From Bordetella sp. 02P26C-1 (GTDB lineage Bacteria; Pseudomonadota; Gammaproteobacteria; Burkholderiales; Burkholderiaceae_B), in NCBI RefSeq assembly GCF_009763255.1, contig NZ_WSJB01000022.1, positions 248,001 to 312,000 on the forward strand: 64,000 nucleotides of DNA. Reading direction: 5' to 3'. The notes under the pieces are model-generated. The model searched no databases and had not been told where the DNA came from. It worked only from the letters and a program-made list of their open reading frames with translations. Each line of letters opens with the position of its first letter. Position 1 is the first letter of the stretch. The position numbers and the translations under genes are program-made. Of this stretch, positions 27,016 to 36,840 are shown in pieces.

Positions 27016-28188
27016 ATGCCGGCCGCCGCCACGATCAAAACCTGGTACCTCATCCACAAATGGACCAGCCTCGTCTGCACGGTGTTCTTGCTGGTCATTT
27101 GTTTGACCGGCCTGCCGCTGATTTTCCATCACGAGATTGAGGATCTGTTCGACGATGGCAAGCCCGTTGCCGAGCTGCCTGCCGACACGCCACGCGCCAG
27201 TCTGGATAAGGTCGTCACAGCCGCCAGGGCGCTGTATCCCAAGGAATATGTGGATTACGTCTACCTGGACGACCACGAGCCGCAGGTTTGGGTGGGCTTT
27301 GTGCCCGAACTCGGGACCGCCGTGGAAAAGGGCCATGCCGTGCGCGTCGATGCCCGCACGGCCGAGGTGCTGCATGACGCCCCGCCCTATTCCGAGGATC
27401 GTTTCTCCTTTATGGGGATCATGCTCGCGCTGCATGTGGATTTATATGCGGGTCTGGCGGGCGAGCTGTTCCTGGGATTCATGGGCCTGCTCTTTGTGAT
27501 CGCGATCGTATCGGGCGTCGTGCTGTACGGTCCGTTCATGAAGAAGTTGGAATTCGGGACCGTCCGGGCTGCGCGATCCACCCGATTAAAGTGGCTGGAC
27601 CTGCATAATCTGCTCGGCATCGTCACGCTGGTGTGGGCGTTCGTGGTCGGGCTTACCGGGGTCATCAACGAACTGTCCACGCCGTTATTCCGCCTGTGGC
27701 AGTCGACAGAACTGCCGCGTATTCTTGCCCCCTATCAAGGCCGCAGCGTACCTACGGAAGTCGCATCGGTGCAAAGCGCTGCCGATACGGCATTAACCGC
27801 GCTGCCCGGTCGCGAAGTGTCCTTCATCGCTTATCCCGGTAATCTCTATGGCAGCCCGCATCATTACGTGGTTTGGCTCAAAGGCAACACGCCGCTGACA
27901 TCCAAACTCAACACCCCCGTGCTGGTCGATGGCGTCAATGGCGAACTCAGTGCGGTCGCGCGCATGCCTTGGTATCTGACCGCACTGGAGATATCACGCC
28001 CGCTGCACTTTGGCGACTATGGCGGCATGCCGCTAAAAATTCTGTGGGCGTTGCTCGATCTGATCACAATCGTCGTGCTCGGCAGCGGTCTTTACCTCTG
28101 GATCGCGCGTCGCAAGGCGAATAACGCCCGCGTCGCCGAACTGATCCGCCGTCATCAACTCACTGCCGCGCAGTCGTCCGCCACATGA
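27016..28188 (+). CDS. PepSY-associated transmembrane protein
   Basis: This 390-residue inner-membrane protein has four predicted membrane helices. They start at about residue 15 (WTSLVCTVFLLVICLTGLPLIF), 152 (LFLGFMGLLFVIAIVSGVVLYG), 197 (LLGIVTLVWAFVVGLTGVI) and 345 (ILWALLDLITIVVLGSGLYLWI). The conserved HKWTS, LDLHNLLG and RPLHFGDYGG segments are typical of the PepSY_TM family (PiuB-like), whose members are often iron-regulated and adjacent to TonB receptors. The exact function, possibly ferric-siderophore reduction, is not proven. The next small membrane gene overlaps by 4 bases. A Fur-box candidate is just upstream. Confidence 0.88.
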   Translation: MPAAATIKTWYLIHKWTSLVCTVFLLVICLTGLPLIFHHEIEDLFDDGKPVAELPADTPRASLDKVVTAARALYPKEYVDYVYLDDHEPQVWVGFVPELGTAVEKGHAVRVDARTAEVLHDAPPYSEDRFSFMGIMLALHVDLYAGLAGELFLGFMGLLFVIAIVSGVVLYGPFMKKLEFGTVRAARSTRLKWLDLHNLLGIVTLVWAFVVGLTGVINELSTPLFRLWQSTELPRILAPYQGRSVPTEVASVQSAADTALTALPGREVSFIAYPGNLYGSPHHYVVWLKGNTPLTSKLNTPVLVDGVNGELSAVARMPWYLTALEISRPLHFGDYGGMPLKILWALLDLITIVVLGSGLYLWIARRKANNARVAELIRRHQLTAAQSSAT

Positions 28189-28397
28189 GTACGCATCGTC
28201 GATTTTGGTTTGTGTGGGGATGGCCCATCGCGTTGGGGTTGCTCAGCATTTTTGGACTGCTTGCGGCTTTATTGGGAACAGGCCTCTGGCACTGGGCGTC
28301 TTGGCTATCCTTTAGCGCGCTACTTGCGTTGATTGTTCGCTATTGGTGGTTTCCGCCAGCAGAGCGATCGCACACGCGCATCAAGGCGCGAGTTTAA
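28185..28397 (+). CDS. Small two-helix membrane protein, partner of the PepSY protein
   Basis: This is a 70-residue hydrophobic protein whose ATG overlaps the stop of the PepSY gene (ATGA). It has two membrane segments, about residues 10-30 and 35-52, rich in Trp, and ends in a basic tail. Small proteins like this often follow PepSY_TM genes in Burkholderiales, but no function is known. Its 3' end overlaps the convergent zinc-ribbon gene by 17 bases. Confidence 0.72.
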   Translation: MSTHRRFWFVWGWPIALGLLSIFGLLAALLGTGLWHWASWLSFSALLALIVRYWWFPPAERSHTRIKARV

Positions 28398-28596
28398 ACC
28401 CCAGGTCCGTACCCCATTTATCGGTTTCCCGCAGCCATTTGGATTCACAGGCCAGGCAACGATAACGGTCTTCCCGACAGCCTTCACGCCCTCGCTGTGA
28501 AGAATAGATAAAGCCCTGATGCCCCAGATCGGCATGTGGTTTGATTCCGGACAGGCCCGGCATAATCGCCTGGCACGCTGGACACATAATGCTCAT
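28381..28596 (-). CDS. Small zinc-ribbon-like protein of unknown function
   Basis: This is a 71-residue protein with two cysteine pairs, CPAC near residues 5-8 and CLAC near 48-51, spaced as a zinc ribbon. Another Cys lies in REGCRED. An AGAGG ribosome site lies 5 bases before the ATG, supporting expression. The fold suggests nucleic-acid or protein binding, but I cannot name a family. The gene lies between the PepSY pair (convergent) and the epimerase gene. Confidence 0.6.
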   Translation of the reverse strand: MSIMCPACQAIMPGLSGIKPHADLGHQGFIYSSQRGREGCREDRYRCLACESKWLRETDKWGTDLGFKLAP

Positions 28597-28676
28597 ACCA
28601 ACCTCTTTACCGTAATTGGCAAAGTGTAAGCGATCCTCCCAATTATTGACAGGTTCCGTCGATTATTAGCCGGGCG

Positions 28677-29786
28677 TCATTGCGATTCGGGCAGCGCCGC
28701 ATAGCACGTCGCCAAGTGATAAGGCGTCGTGGCAGGCATATCGGCACGGACGAGTTGCCCCTCAGAGTCCAGGCATTCATGCCAGCCGCCGGCATGCAGG
28801 AAACGCTGTTGGAATTGGGTCAAGTGTATGGACAGCGCCGACCAATCACCCAGCACGGCCAGATAGCGCGCATATTCCGCCTGTGCCCAGATTCGTTGTG
28901 TTGGGTCGCTAATGCTTCCGTCTTCGCGCAGGGCCGCGCATACGCCCGAACTCTTAGGCATCACGCCCCGCTCGCGTGCCCAAATGCATCCACGCGGCAG
29001 TGTCACCGGCAACACGAGGTCGGCGAAGACTTCGGGTGCGTTCGCAAGAAGCGCATACCATTCGAACTGATGGCCGGGTTCGATAGCATTATCGACGGCT
29101 CGTGTTGGAGCTTCGGTAATGCATAAGGCCGAGGCATGCAGAAAGGTATCCGCCACCTCTTGCGCGGTTCTGCGCAGTTTCTGAGCAAACCAAGCCGGTT
29201 CGGCAACCCTTGCAGCAGCCAGATAGGCCTCGGTCAAGTGCATGATGGGATTCTGCGCCGGGCCGGCCATGACTTGTGTCCAATCCGCCGACATCGCCGC
29301 TTGATAAGTGCCATCGGCCGTGCGAAATTGGCCCTCGATCTGCTGCGCGGTCTGCAGCATGACTTGCCGCGCGTCGGCGCGGTGACAGCGGTCAAAATAC
29401 GCAGCGCAGGCAAATACGATGAACGCGTGTGTGTAGAGGTCTTGCCTCTCGTCCAAGGGACGTCCTTCGGCATCGACGCTATATCGCCAGCCGCCGTGCT
29501 TGACGTCGCGGAAATAATGCAAGAGTGCGTCGAAGAGTCTCGCCGCATGCGCGTGATAGTCCTCACCTCGCGCGGTGGCGTACACATAGAGCTGTCTGGC
29601 ACATGCCATCGCCCGATACCGTTGCACCGGCAACGGCTCACGCACATCGCCGCTGAGCGACTCGTAGGGCAGCCCCAGACTTGAATTGAAACCAGAGCCC
29701 GTCCACATAGGCAGAATCACGTCGTCGAAATGACGACGCAGCGAGGACATCGTACGGGAAAGCTCTGCGGATAAGGAATTGACCAT
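28677..29786 (-). CDS. AGE-family sugar epimerase/isomerase
   Basis: This 369-residue protein matches the N-acylglucosamine 2-epimerase family, an (alpha/alpha)6 barrel. The typical segments are QRYRAMACARQLYVYATARG, GGWRYSVDAEGRPLDERQDLYTHAFIVFACAAY, the MHLTEAYLAAARVAEP helix, EPGHQFEWYALLAN, and the final QAEYARYLAVLGDW. Histidines in DLYTHAF, MHLTEA and PGHQFEW fall where catalytic His residues lie in AGE and YihS enzymes. Substrate (GlcNAc, mannose or sulfoquinovose type) cannot be decided. It stands alone on the minus strand. Confidence 0.85.
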   Translation of the reverse strand: MVNSLSAELSRTMSSLRRHFDDVILPMWTGSGFNSSLGLPYESLSGDVREPLPVQRYRAMACARQLYVYATARGEDYHAHAARLFDALLHYFRDVKHGGWRYSVDAEGRPLDERQDLYTHAFIVFACAAYFDRCHRADARQVMLQTAQQIEGQFRTADGTYQAAMSADWTQVMAGPAQNPIMHLTEAYLAAARVAEPAWFAQKLRRTAQEVADTFLHASALCITEAPTRAVDNAIEPGHQFEWYALLANAPEVFADLVLPVTLPRGCIWARERGVMPKSSGVCAALREDGSISDPTQRIWAQAEYARYLAVLGDWSALSIHLTQFQQRFLHAGGWHECLDSEGQLVRADMPATTPYHLATCYAALPESQ

Positions 29787-29922
29787 CGGGCCAGGGGTGC
29801 GTGCTGCGCGCGCAATAAATCACAAAGTAGCAACGATAACTCAGATGCACACAAGTCAACGTTGTCAGACTCAAAGTCACTACTACTTATGCGTGCTAGC
29901 CGCCCCCTGCCGAATGCCTACA

Positions 29923-30225
29923 TTAACGAACCAGATTTTCTTCTAGCCAATCTTGGGCAAAAATCTCTGCGCGGTCTCGTGCTTCATGCAACGATGCGCA
30001 GTCGCCCAAATAGGAAAAGGCGGCATCCACTTCGGTGCCTCCCTCAGCCGTTACCGTCAGCAGTACTCCATATCCGCCGGTATCCATGGCTGCCGTGGAT
30101 ACGTCGATCAGGACTTCCTGGTCATGATGCTGCATGCTTCCTCCCAGTCGGTTATCCAAACGCGTGAATCCACGCGCGACTTCGGCGGGATCCAGGCATA
30201 CAAAAATTGGACTCGTCTTAGTCAC
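29923..30225 (-). CDS. Hypothetical protein
   Basis: This is a 100-residue acidic protein starting with GTG (MTKTSPIFVCLDPAEVARGF). There are no recognised motifs, signal peptide or membrane segment. It ends in a helix-like ARDRAEIFAQDWLEENLVR. The ribosome site is weak. It is reported because codon use and composition look protein-like and no competing frame is better, but the family is not known to me. Confidence 0.45.
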   Translation of the reverse strand: MTKTSPIFVCLDPAEVARGFTRLDNRLGGSMQHHDQEVLIDVSTAAMDTGGYGVLLTVTAEGGTEVDAAFSYLGDCASLHEARDRAEIFAQDWLEENLVR

Positions 30226-30457
30226 GCAAGTTCATCTTACCGGTTAAGTTGGTCATGACCGCGCTCAAACCATAAGGAATCGTGACGAAACCTGCTGGGA
30301 GATTCCCTAATGGCTTGCAACACTGCTGCGCTGGTATGTACTGGCAAGTCAGCGACGGGTGTGTGCTAAAGACAGAGCAATACCCGACAATCCCACCTGA
30401 ATCGAATCAGCGGTCATATCGGGGCATGGAACTAATAAAGACGGCGTTGTCCGCGAA

Positions 30458-30682
30458 CTAAGACAAATGAATTGCGTCAGGCCCCGCCATACGCAATGAG
30501 AGCCTGCCTTTTTCGGTGACCATCAGCCTGCCCTGTTCGCTTTCGGTCACACATGACAGGAGGATCAGGCCTTCCCGGACGTTGGACGGAACGGCATCCG
30601 GGGCCAGACCGGTGTCGCGCTCGGCGGCGATAAGCTGCAGCCAATGAGCGAGTTCGCCCTGCTTTACATTGATACGTGGCAT
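30458..30682 (-). CDS. Small hypothetical protein downstream of the ankyrin-like gene
   Basis: This 74-residue product starts MPRINVKQGELAHWLQLI and ends RMAGPDAIHLS. A longer in-frame version starts at a GTG at 30814 that overlaps the stop of the ankyrin-like gene (GTGA), which would give 118 residues and translational coupling. The shorter form has the more protein-like composition. No family is recognised. The 228 bases beyond its stop, up to the next gene, hold nothing I can identify. Confidence 0.45.
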   Translation of the reverse strand: MPRINVKQGELAHWLQLIAAERDTGLAPDAVPSNVREGLILLSCVTESEQGRLMVTEKGRLSLRMAGPDAIHLS

Positions 30683-30810
30683 AGCGACGTCGTTGAAGAA
30701 TGGTGACGCAGACCTATACGATAGCACGATCCTAGGGTTTTTACTTAGGGCGGCGCGCCATGCCCGCGTATCAAGCGTCTTAACATGAAGGCGGATCGCG
30801 GGTCGTCCAT

Positions 30811-33141
30811 TCACGCGTCAACGGGATAATGGTGCGCCCGCCGCAATACGCTGGCCGCCTCGCGCTGAGCCTCAGTTATAAAGGCTTGAGCAGCGCGCCG
30901 CTTTCTATGGGCGGTTGCATTCAAGACCAAGTGGGCCTCAGCCCCCGCAGCAATCAACACCGCAGCAGCCTGACGGTTGCGGGTGATCACCGCATCCATG
31001 AGCGCCATGACCGAATCCGCGCCTGCTTGGATTAAGGTCCGGGCTAGCCGCACGTCGCCGTCTTTTGCCACGTCGATGAGCGCGTCCACGGTATAGACCC
31101 CTCCCGCGATCAGGGAGGCCAAAACAGCGACGCCTTCTTCGTCTTTTGCGAGGCTCTCCAACACCGCACGCGTCGGCGCATTGCTAACCGGCGCGCTGGC
31201 AGTTGTACTAGTAGGCTTTGCGGCACCCGTGCCGCGTGTATCGGGAACCCGCGCACCCCCGCGCAGCGCGCCAAGTTTGGTCTGCCCGGTTTCCACAGCC
31301 TGCATAAGGGCTATCGACGGGTCGGCTCCGAGTAATATCAACGTCGCCGCGGAGGGACTGTCCGTGTTGATTGCATGCATCAATGCAGTATGCAGGTTGA
31401 CCCCAGCGTCGATTAACGCACGAGTCGTTGAGATTTCCGCGGCATCAATGGCGTACACCAACGCGCGGGAACGGTCAGCACCCGCGGCGAGCAGTGCGCT
31501 AAAGAGCGCCTTTTCTCCACGGACATACGCCATACATAACAGACTGCTGCCATCGCCCCCCCGGGGGATCAGTATCTTGAGGACATCAGCCAGTTCGTCT
31601 GGCTGCATCTCGCACAACACCTCGATTTCATCCAAGCGCCCCATGTCTACCAGGCGTCCCAGGAGCTCAAATTTGCCATTGAGAACCAGCATCCGAAACG
31701 CCTGAACCTTATCCATGCCAGCGCGAAGCAGCATTGCTGCCTGCGTCAAATCATCACGATTAAGCGCCGCCTGGAAATGCACCTCTGGACTCGCGCCGGC
31801 GGCCAGAATCAGCTCCAGCGCCGCACGGTCGTTCTGTTTCACCGCCATGGTCAACAGCATGCCCGCCGACTCGTCTCCGCGCGGTTTCTCAATCAACGTC
31901 TTGGCGTTGCACCAGTTTCGCGAGCTCAGACGCAACGTGAAGAGCTCAAAGAAATCGTTTGGAGCCGGCTGTCTGATTCTGAACATCATCCGACGGCAGG
32001 CGTCGGGGCCCAAACGCACCAGGCGATCGGCCACCTTGAACACGCTGGCAATGACGTCCTCGTCCGCTGCGTCGCCCAAACGCGACAGCAGCTCCACCGC
32101 CTCAAAGGTAGCTCGATCCAGATTTTGAGAAATCGCGCTGCCCTTCGTGGCCGTCATCCTGGTGCCAGTATCCGCCCCGGCTACAATCAACTGGATCATA
32201 TCCAGCCAACGTGCACTACCTGCGGCAGCGATGAGTTCCGTCTTTGCGTTCGCGCCCACTGCGATCAGCAACGCTAAAGCTGCATGATCCCGTGCCGACA
32301 GACAATCACATAGTACCGTTGACGTATCTGCGCCGGATTCGACCAAACATTTCACGGCACGCACGTCACGCGCACCGAGCAAACGCTGATACGCTGGCGT
32401 CGCGTTTGCTCCGGCAGCATGCAACACGCTGGCGGCCTTGACGTTGCCGCTGGCAGCCAGCGCAACGAATGCCTGAGTTGCCTTGGCCTGTGCACCAATC
32501 AACAGCTTCACGCGGGCGACATCACCCTGCTGTGCCAGCCGTTGCAACGCTGCCGTGACATCCATGCCCGCGTCGATCAAACATCGTGCCCCCGCTGCGT
32601 CATTATTCTGCAATACAGACATCATGACGGCCTCGCCATCTGCTCCCATTAGCAGCAGTGCGCGCGCCTGCACGGTGGCATCACTGGCCACTGCCGATGT
32701 GAGCGCGACAGAAAGATTAGCTCCAAGAAATACTAGCACCTTGATGGTATGAGAGTATGGCTCAGCAGTGTGGAGCTGGCGACTCACTTCGTCCAGCAGC
32801 GCGACAGAAGGATCTGCCCCCACCTTGATAAGCAGACCCGCCGGCTCAACGGCTTCGCGTTGTGCGAGTCCACAAAGCGCCGCGTTCAGATCCGCACCAG
32901 CTAGGACAAGCGCCCTCACGCACTCTACATCGCCCAGTAGCGCGGCTTCAATCAAGGCAGTCTCAAGGTCTCCTTTTGCCTCACGCAACAATCGCGCCAC
33001 ACGATCTGGGCAAGAGTCGGCTTCGGTAGCCTGCGTGCTGCCGGGGACTTTAGTGGATTGTGGGGTGAATGGGTCTGAGGCGGAATGCGCGTCTCGCGCC
33101 AAGGCAGCGGCCCAGGTACGGGACAAAAAATCGACGTTCAT
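30811..33141 (-). CDS. Large ankyrin-like repeat protein with degenerate repeats
   Basis: This 776-residue protein is built almost entirely of about 31-35-residue repeats. They have the pattern AL..A...GD...AR.LI.AGAD, for example EAALLGDVECVRALVLAGADL and VAKDGDVRLARTLIQAGADS. The repeat length and LI.AGAD ending are those of ankyrin repeats, but the usual TPLH signature is absent from every copy. The N-terminal 60 residues are non-repetitive. A region at about 325-400 breaks the repeat pattern. There is no signal peptide. Such scaffolds bind proteins, and in pathogens some are secreted effectors; that is only a possibility here, as no chaperone gene or ECF box is next to it. A Shine-Dalgarno site is not evident. 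Confidence 0.7.
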   Translation of the reverse strand: MNVDFLSRTWAAALARDAHSASDPFTPQSTKVPGSTQATEADSCPDRVARLLREAKGDLETALIEAALLGDVECVRALVLAGADLNAALCGLAQREAVEPAGLLIKVGADPSVALLDEVSRQLHTAEPYSHTIKVLVFLGANLSVALTSAVASDATVQARALLLMGADGEAVMMSVLQNNDAAGARCLIDAGMDVTAALQRLAQQGDVARVKLLIGAQAKATQAFVALAASGNVKAASVLHAAGANATPAYQRLLGARDVRAVKCLVESGADTSTVLCDCLSARDHAALALLIAVGANAKTELIAAAGSARWLDMIQLIVAGADTGTRMTATKGSAISQNLDRATFEAVELLSRLGDAADEDVIASVFKVADRLVRLGPDACRRMMFRIRQPAPNDFFELFTLRLSSRNWCNAKTLIEKPRGDESAGMLLTMAVKQNDRAALELILAAGASPEVHFQAALNRDDLTQAAMLLRAGMDKVQAFRMLVLNGKFELLGRLVDMGRLDEIEVLCEMQPDELADVLKILIPRGGDGSSLLCMAYVRGEKALFSALLAAGADRSRALVYAIDAAEISTTRALIDAGVNLHTALMHAINTDSPSAATLILLGADPSIALMQAVETGQTKLGALRGGARVPDTRGTGAAKPTSTTASAPVSNAPTRAVLESLAKDEEGVAVLASLIAGGVYTVDALIDVAKDGDVRLARTLIQAGADSVMALMDAVITRNRQAAAVLIAAGAEAHLVLNATAHRKRRAAQAFITEAQREAASVLRRAHHYPVDA

Positions 33142-33357
33142 ATCAGGTGAAACAAGACAGAGGAAAGGGAGATGCGTTCCTCAGGAAGGCATGTCCATCA
33201 GTCTGAACGACGATGGACAAGCAAGGAGAGTTAAAACACCCCGCAATGATGTCCTCTGTCCCAGAATAGTTTCGTCTTACAAAAAAAATAAGACGGAACT
33301 ACGGAACCTTTGCGCAATCTCGCCACCTGATGGCGAAGCCGAGGCACAAAAGAAAAA

Positions 33358-33389
33358 GGGCTTACAGAGAAGACTCTGTAAGCCCTTTT
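33358..33389 (-). terminator. Rho-independent terminator after tRNA-Pro
   Basis: A perfect 12-bp stem (33358-33369 with 33374-33385) has a four-base loop. On the minus strand it is followed by TTTTTCTTTT. It starts 13 bases after the 3' end of the tRNA. A shorter T run on the other strand could make it work both ways. Confidence 0.85.
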
Positions 33390-33397
33390 GGTATTGC

Positions 33398-33476
<79 letters not shown>

Positions 33477-33497
33477 GAGAAAAAGATTATAGCAGAG

Positions 33498-33533
33498 AAA
33501 AAAAGGCCTGCAGAGAATTGCAGGCCTTTTTTT
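33498..33533 (-). terminator. Bidirectional terminator after the merR/ihfA/pheST transcript
   Basis: An 8-bp GC-rich core stem (33505-33512 with 33519-33526) has a six-base loop and is flanked by seven A on the left and seven T on the right. It can end transcripts in either direction. It lies 56 bases beyond the merR stop and 24 bases before the tRNA 5' end. Confidence 0.85.
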
Positions 33534-33588
33534 ATAAAAACACGAAAATTTTTTGGCGCATAGTCAGACTGAGCCGAATCGACCCGCG

Positions 33589-34008
33589 TTAGCCGCGAGT
33601 CGCGTCGTTAGTTGCTACGTCAACGACCGGCTTTAACACCTCGCCCAACATGGCTGAGATATTCCCAAGCTCGCTACGCAAGGCCTGTAGTTCCGCGCCG
33701 CTCAACCGGACAGCCGCATCCTGATCGTGCGGCATATCGCGGTTGTCGCCCAAGCGGTTGCGAGCACCGCTGATCGTGAAGCCTTGCTCATACAGCAGCG
33801 ACCGGATGCGACGGATCAGCAAGACTTCGTGGTGCTGATAATAGCGACGGTTACCACGACGCTTTACCGGACTGAGCTGCGTGAACTCTTGTTCCCAATA
33901 CCGCAGCACATGAGGCTTGACGAGACACAGGTCGCTGACTTCACCGATGGTGAAGTAGCGTTTGGCGGGAATGGGCGGAAGCGCCACAGCAGGTTCAGGA
34001 CGAGTCAT
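33589..34008 (-). CDS. MerR-family transcriptional regulator (ihfA-linked)
   Basis: This 139-residue protein has a clear N-terminal MerR winged helix-turn-helix (KRYFTIGEVSDLCLVKPHVLRYWEQEF, then KRRGNRRYYQHHEV). A dimerisation helix follows, with no cysteine-based metal site. In many beta- and gammaproteobacteria a MerR-like gene of this type directly follows ihfA, as here. The regulon is unknown. It lies 57 bases after ihfA on the same strand and is the last gene before the terminator at 33498-33533. Confidence 0.87.
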   Translation of the reverse strand: MTRPEPAVALPPIPAKRYFTIGEVSDLCLVKPHVLRYWEQEFTQLSPVKRRGNRRYYQHHEVLLIRRIRSLLYEQGFTISGARNRLGDNRDMPHDQDAAVRLSGAELQALRSELGNISAMLGEVLKPVVDVATNDATRG

Positions 34009-34065
34009 GGGTAAATTTTAAGCCGTGATGATCGGGGTGCCGATGACAATTGCCGACAAAGCGTA

Positions 34066-34407
34066 TCACTCCTCGCTCTCGTCGAGGCCGTTGGGCTCGA
34101 CGTTCTCGACGATGCTCTTGAGCTTCTGGCTGGCATGAAACGTGACCACCCGCCTTGCGGCAATGGGAATCGTCTCGCCGGTCTTCGGATTGCGTCCAGG
34201 ACGCGGCGGCTTGTTACGCACCTGGAAATTCCCGAAGCCCGAGAGCTTCACCGCCTCGCCGCGAGCGAGGGCGTCGCGGATTTCTTCGAAAAACGTATCG
34301 ACGATATCCTTGGCCTCGCGCTTATTCAAGCCGACCCGCTCGAACAACATTTCGGCCAGCTCGGCTTTGGTTAAGGTACGCGGCTCGGCGAGCATAGCTA
34401 TCCCCAT
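34066..34407 (-). CDS. ihfA: Integration host factor subunit alpha
   Basis: IhfA is a 113-residue DNA-bending protein. It is a full match to the HU/IHF family, with [41 protein letters not shown] and [22 protein letters not shown]. It forms a heterodimer with IhfB and bends DNA by about 160 degrees. The ATG at 34407 matches family starts (MGxx[11 protein letters not shown]). A TTG at 34413 overlapping the pheT stop is also in frame. It is downstream of pheT in the conserved rplT-pheST-ihfA order. Confidence 0.96.
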   Translation of the reverse strand: MGIAMLAEPRTLTKAELAEMLFERVGLNKREAKDIVDTFFEEIRDALARGEAVKLSGFGNFQVRNKPPRPGRNPKTGETIPIAARRVVTFHASQKLKSIVENVEPNGLDESEE

Positions 34408-34409
34408 GA

Positions 34410-36827
34410 TCAAGTACGCTGGCGCGCGCCATGGGCGCTAACCAGAGCTTGCGTAATTCGGGCCAGACAATCGGCCACGCGGGCTTCATCCAGTGTAACT
34501 TCCGTGTCCTGCAGCCAGAAGCGGAACGCCAGGCTCTTCTCCGTGACGGGCTTGCCGTCTTGAGCCTTATCGCGCCAGACGTCAAAGAGGCTGACGTCTT
34601 GCACAACCGACAATGTAGCATCCGCGGCGATGGCGGCCGCCACGGTGTCCAGCATCGCCTGCGCGGAAACTTGCAGATCGACCCAAAGCGCCAGGTCGCG
34701 TACCACGACCGGCTGGCGGGACAATTCGCGCACCTTCGGGAGCTGACCTTCGGACAAGGCTTCGACATCCAGCTCGAACACGACGGGTGCATGCGCCAGA
34801 TCGGATTGCTGCGCCCAGCGCGGGTGGAGTTCGCCGATCCAGCCGACAGCGCGGCCGTCTAGATCGATGCGCGCGCTGCGTCCCGGGTGCAGCGCAGGAT
34901 GCTGCGCCACGACGAATCGCAGCTGTTTGGCGCGCGCGCCGAATAGCGCCTCGACATCCATTTTGACATCGTAGAAATCGACCTGACGCGTGCTCACACC
35001 CCACTGTTCTTCGACGGCTGGGCCCCAGGCGGCCCCAGCCAGACGCAGAGGTTGATTCACACCGGCCACTGACAGCGGGCCATCTTGTTGCGCCTCATCG
35101 CGCAGGAATACGCGACCCAGTTCAAAGACGCGCACCCGCGATTGCTTGCGGTTGGCGTTGTAGCGGATGTTCGCCACGAGGCCGGCGATCAGGCTCGAAC
35201 GCATCACCGACAGATGGCTGGCGATGGGGTTGAGCAGACGCACCGGATTGTCGTTGCCGGCGTAATCGCGTTCCCAGTCGGCTTCCACAAAGCTGTAGTT
35301 GACGACTTCCTGGTAATCCTGAGCGGCCGCGAGACGGCGCAGCGTATGCGGGCCACGACGCACTTCAGGTTGCGAGAACATCTGCGCGCGCGCAACCGGC
35401 GGCACGTCGGGCAGACGCTCGAAACCGTAGATGCGGGCGACTTCCTCGATCAGGTCTTCCTCGATTTCGAGGTCGAAACGGTAGGAAGGCGGATCGACAA
35501 TGAAGTCCTCGCCGTCCAACTTGAAAGACAAACCCAGGTTCGTAAAGATCTGCGCGACATCGGCTTGCGACACCGCGACACCCAGCACGCGGTGGCAGCG
35601 CGACAGGCGCATGCGCACCGGCTTGCGCTCGGGCAGATTGACGACTTGATCGTCGATGGGGCCTGCCTGACCGCCGCAGATATCCAGGATCAGGCGCGAG
35701 ATGAATTCCAAGTGTTCGGGGATGCTCGCGTAATCCACGCCGCGCTCGAAGCGATGGCTGGCTTCGGAGCTGAACTTGTAGCGGCGGGCGCGGCCAGCGA
35801 TGGCTTCGGGCCACCAGAACGCGGCTTCCACGTAGATGTTGGTCGTGTCCAGCGTCACGGCGGTCGCTTCGCCGCCCATGATGCCGGCCAGGCTTTCCAC
35901 CTGATCGCCGGCTGCTACGACGCCAACCTTGGGATTGAGTTCTACCGTCTGTCCATTGAGCAACTCCAGGGTCTCGCCTTCGCATGCCCAGCGGACCTCG
36001 ACGTCGCCACCGATCTTATCCAGATCGAAAATGTGGGAGGGACGGCCGAGTTCCAGCATCACGTAGTTGGAGATATCGACCAGTGCGGAGATCGAGCGCT
36101 GCCCTGCCCGCTCCAGTCGCGTTTTCATCCACTCGGGTGTCGCTGCGCGCGCATTGACGCCACGAATGACGCGGCCCGCGAATCGGCCGCAAAGATCCGG
36201 CGCGGAGACCTTTACGGGTAAACGGTCTTGCAATGCGACCGGGACGGCGACGGCCGTCGGTACCGACAAAGGCGCGCCCGTAAGCGCAGCGACTTCGCGC
36301 GCCACACCCAGGATCGACAGACAATCGGCACGGTTAGGCGTGAGTTTGAGCGTGAACAGCGTGTCGTCCAGATCCAGCGCCTCGCGGATGGGCGTGCCGG
36401 GTTTGAGTTCGTTCGACAGTTCAAGCAGGCCGGCGTGGTCTTGCGACAGACCCAATTCGCGCGCCGAGCACAGCATGCCCGAGGACGCGACGCCGCGCAT
36501 TTTGGCCACGCCGATCTTGATGCCGCCAGGCAGTTCGGCGCCCACGCGAGCCAAGGGAATCGTCAGTCCTTTCGCGGCATTGGGTGCGCCGCAGACAATC
36601 TGCAGCGGCTCGCCCGAGCCATCATCGACCTGACACACACGCAGCTTGTCGGCGTCGGGGTGCGGCGCGATGTCGACGATATGCGCGACGACTACGCCCG
36701 AGAAAGGCGGTGCGGCGGGCGCGGTTTCTTCGACTTCGAGGCCGGCCATGGTGAGCCGATGCGCCAGTTCGTCAGTAGTGATCGTGGGATTGACCAGGGC
36801 ACGAAGCCAGGATTCAGGAAATTGCAT
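34410..36827 (-). CDS. pheT: Phenylalanyl-tRNA synthetase beta subunit
   Basis: This 805-residue beta subunit of the alpha2-beta2 enzyme attaches phenylalanine to tRNA-Phe. It shows the N-terminal tRNA-binding EMAP-like domain ([23 protein letters not shown]), B3/B4 editing domain, B5 domain, the catalytic-like core and a C-terminal anticodon-binding FDX-ACB domain ([18 protein letters not shown]). The ATG at 36827 gives the standard MQFPESWLR start; an in-frame start at 36875 would overlap nothing conserved. It follows pheS after 13 bases. Confidence 0.97.
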   Translation of the reverse strand: MQFPESWLRALVNPTITTDELAHRLTMAGLEVEETAPAAPPFSGVVVAHIVDIAPHPDADKLRVCQVDDGSGEPLQIVCGAPNAAKGLTIPLARVGAELPGGIKIGVAKMRGVASSGMLCSARELGLSQDHAGLLELSNELKPGTPIREALDLDDTLFTLKLTPNRADCLSILGVAREVAALTGAPLSVPTAVAVPVALQDRLPVKVSAPDLCGRFAGRVIRGVNARAATPEWMKTRLERAGQRSISALVDISNYVMLELGRPSHIFDLDKIGGDVEVRWACEGETLELLNGQTVELNPKVGVVAAGDQVESLAGIMGGEATAVTLDTTNIYVEAAFWWPEAIAGRARRYKFSSEASHRFERGVDYASIPEHLEFISRLILDICGGQAGPIDDQVVNLPERKPVRMRLSRCHRVLGVAVSQADVAQIFTNLGLSFKLDGEDFIVDPPSYRFDLEIEEDLIEEVARIYGFERLPDVPPVARAQMFSQPEVRRGPHTLRRLAAAQDYQEVVNYSFVEADWERDYAGNDNPVRLLNPIASHLSVMRSSLIAGLVANIRYNANRKQSRVRVFELGRVFLRDEAQQDGPLSVAGVNQPLRLAGAAWGPAVEEQWGVSTRQVDFYDVKMDVEALFGARAKQLRFVVAQHPALHPGRSARIDLDGRAVGWIGELHPRWAQQSDLAHAPVVFELDVEALSEGQLPKVRELSRQPVVVRDLALWVDLQVSAQAMLDTVAAAIAADATLSVVQDVSLFDVWRDKAQDGKPVTEKSLAFRFWLQDTEVTLDEARVADCLARITQALVSAHGARQRT

Positions 36828-36840
36828 GATCAGCCGTCGG

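Noticed and set aside
33142-33397. GGAAC upstream of the ankyrin-like gene considered as a third ECF box
   Set aside because: The distance to the next CAC block is 25 bases, not 16-17, so it does not fit the other two boxes.
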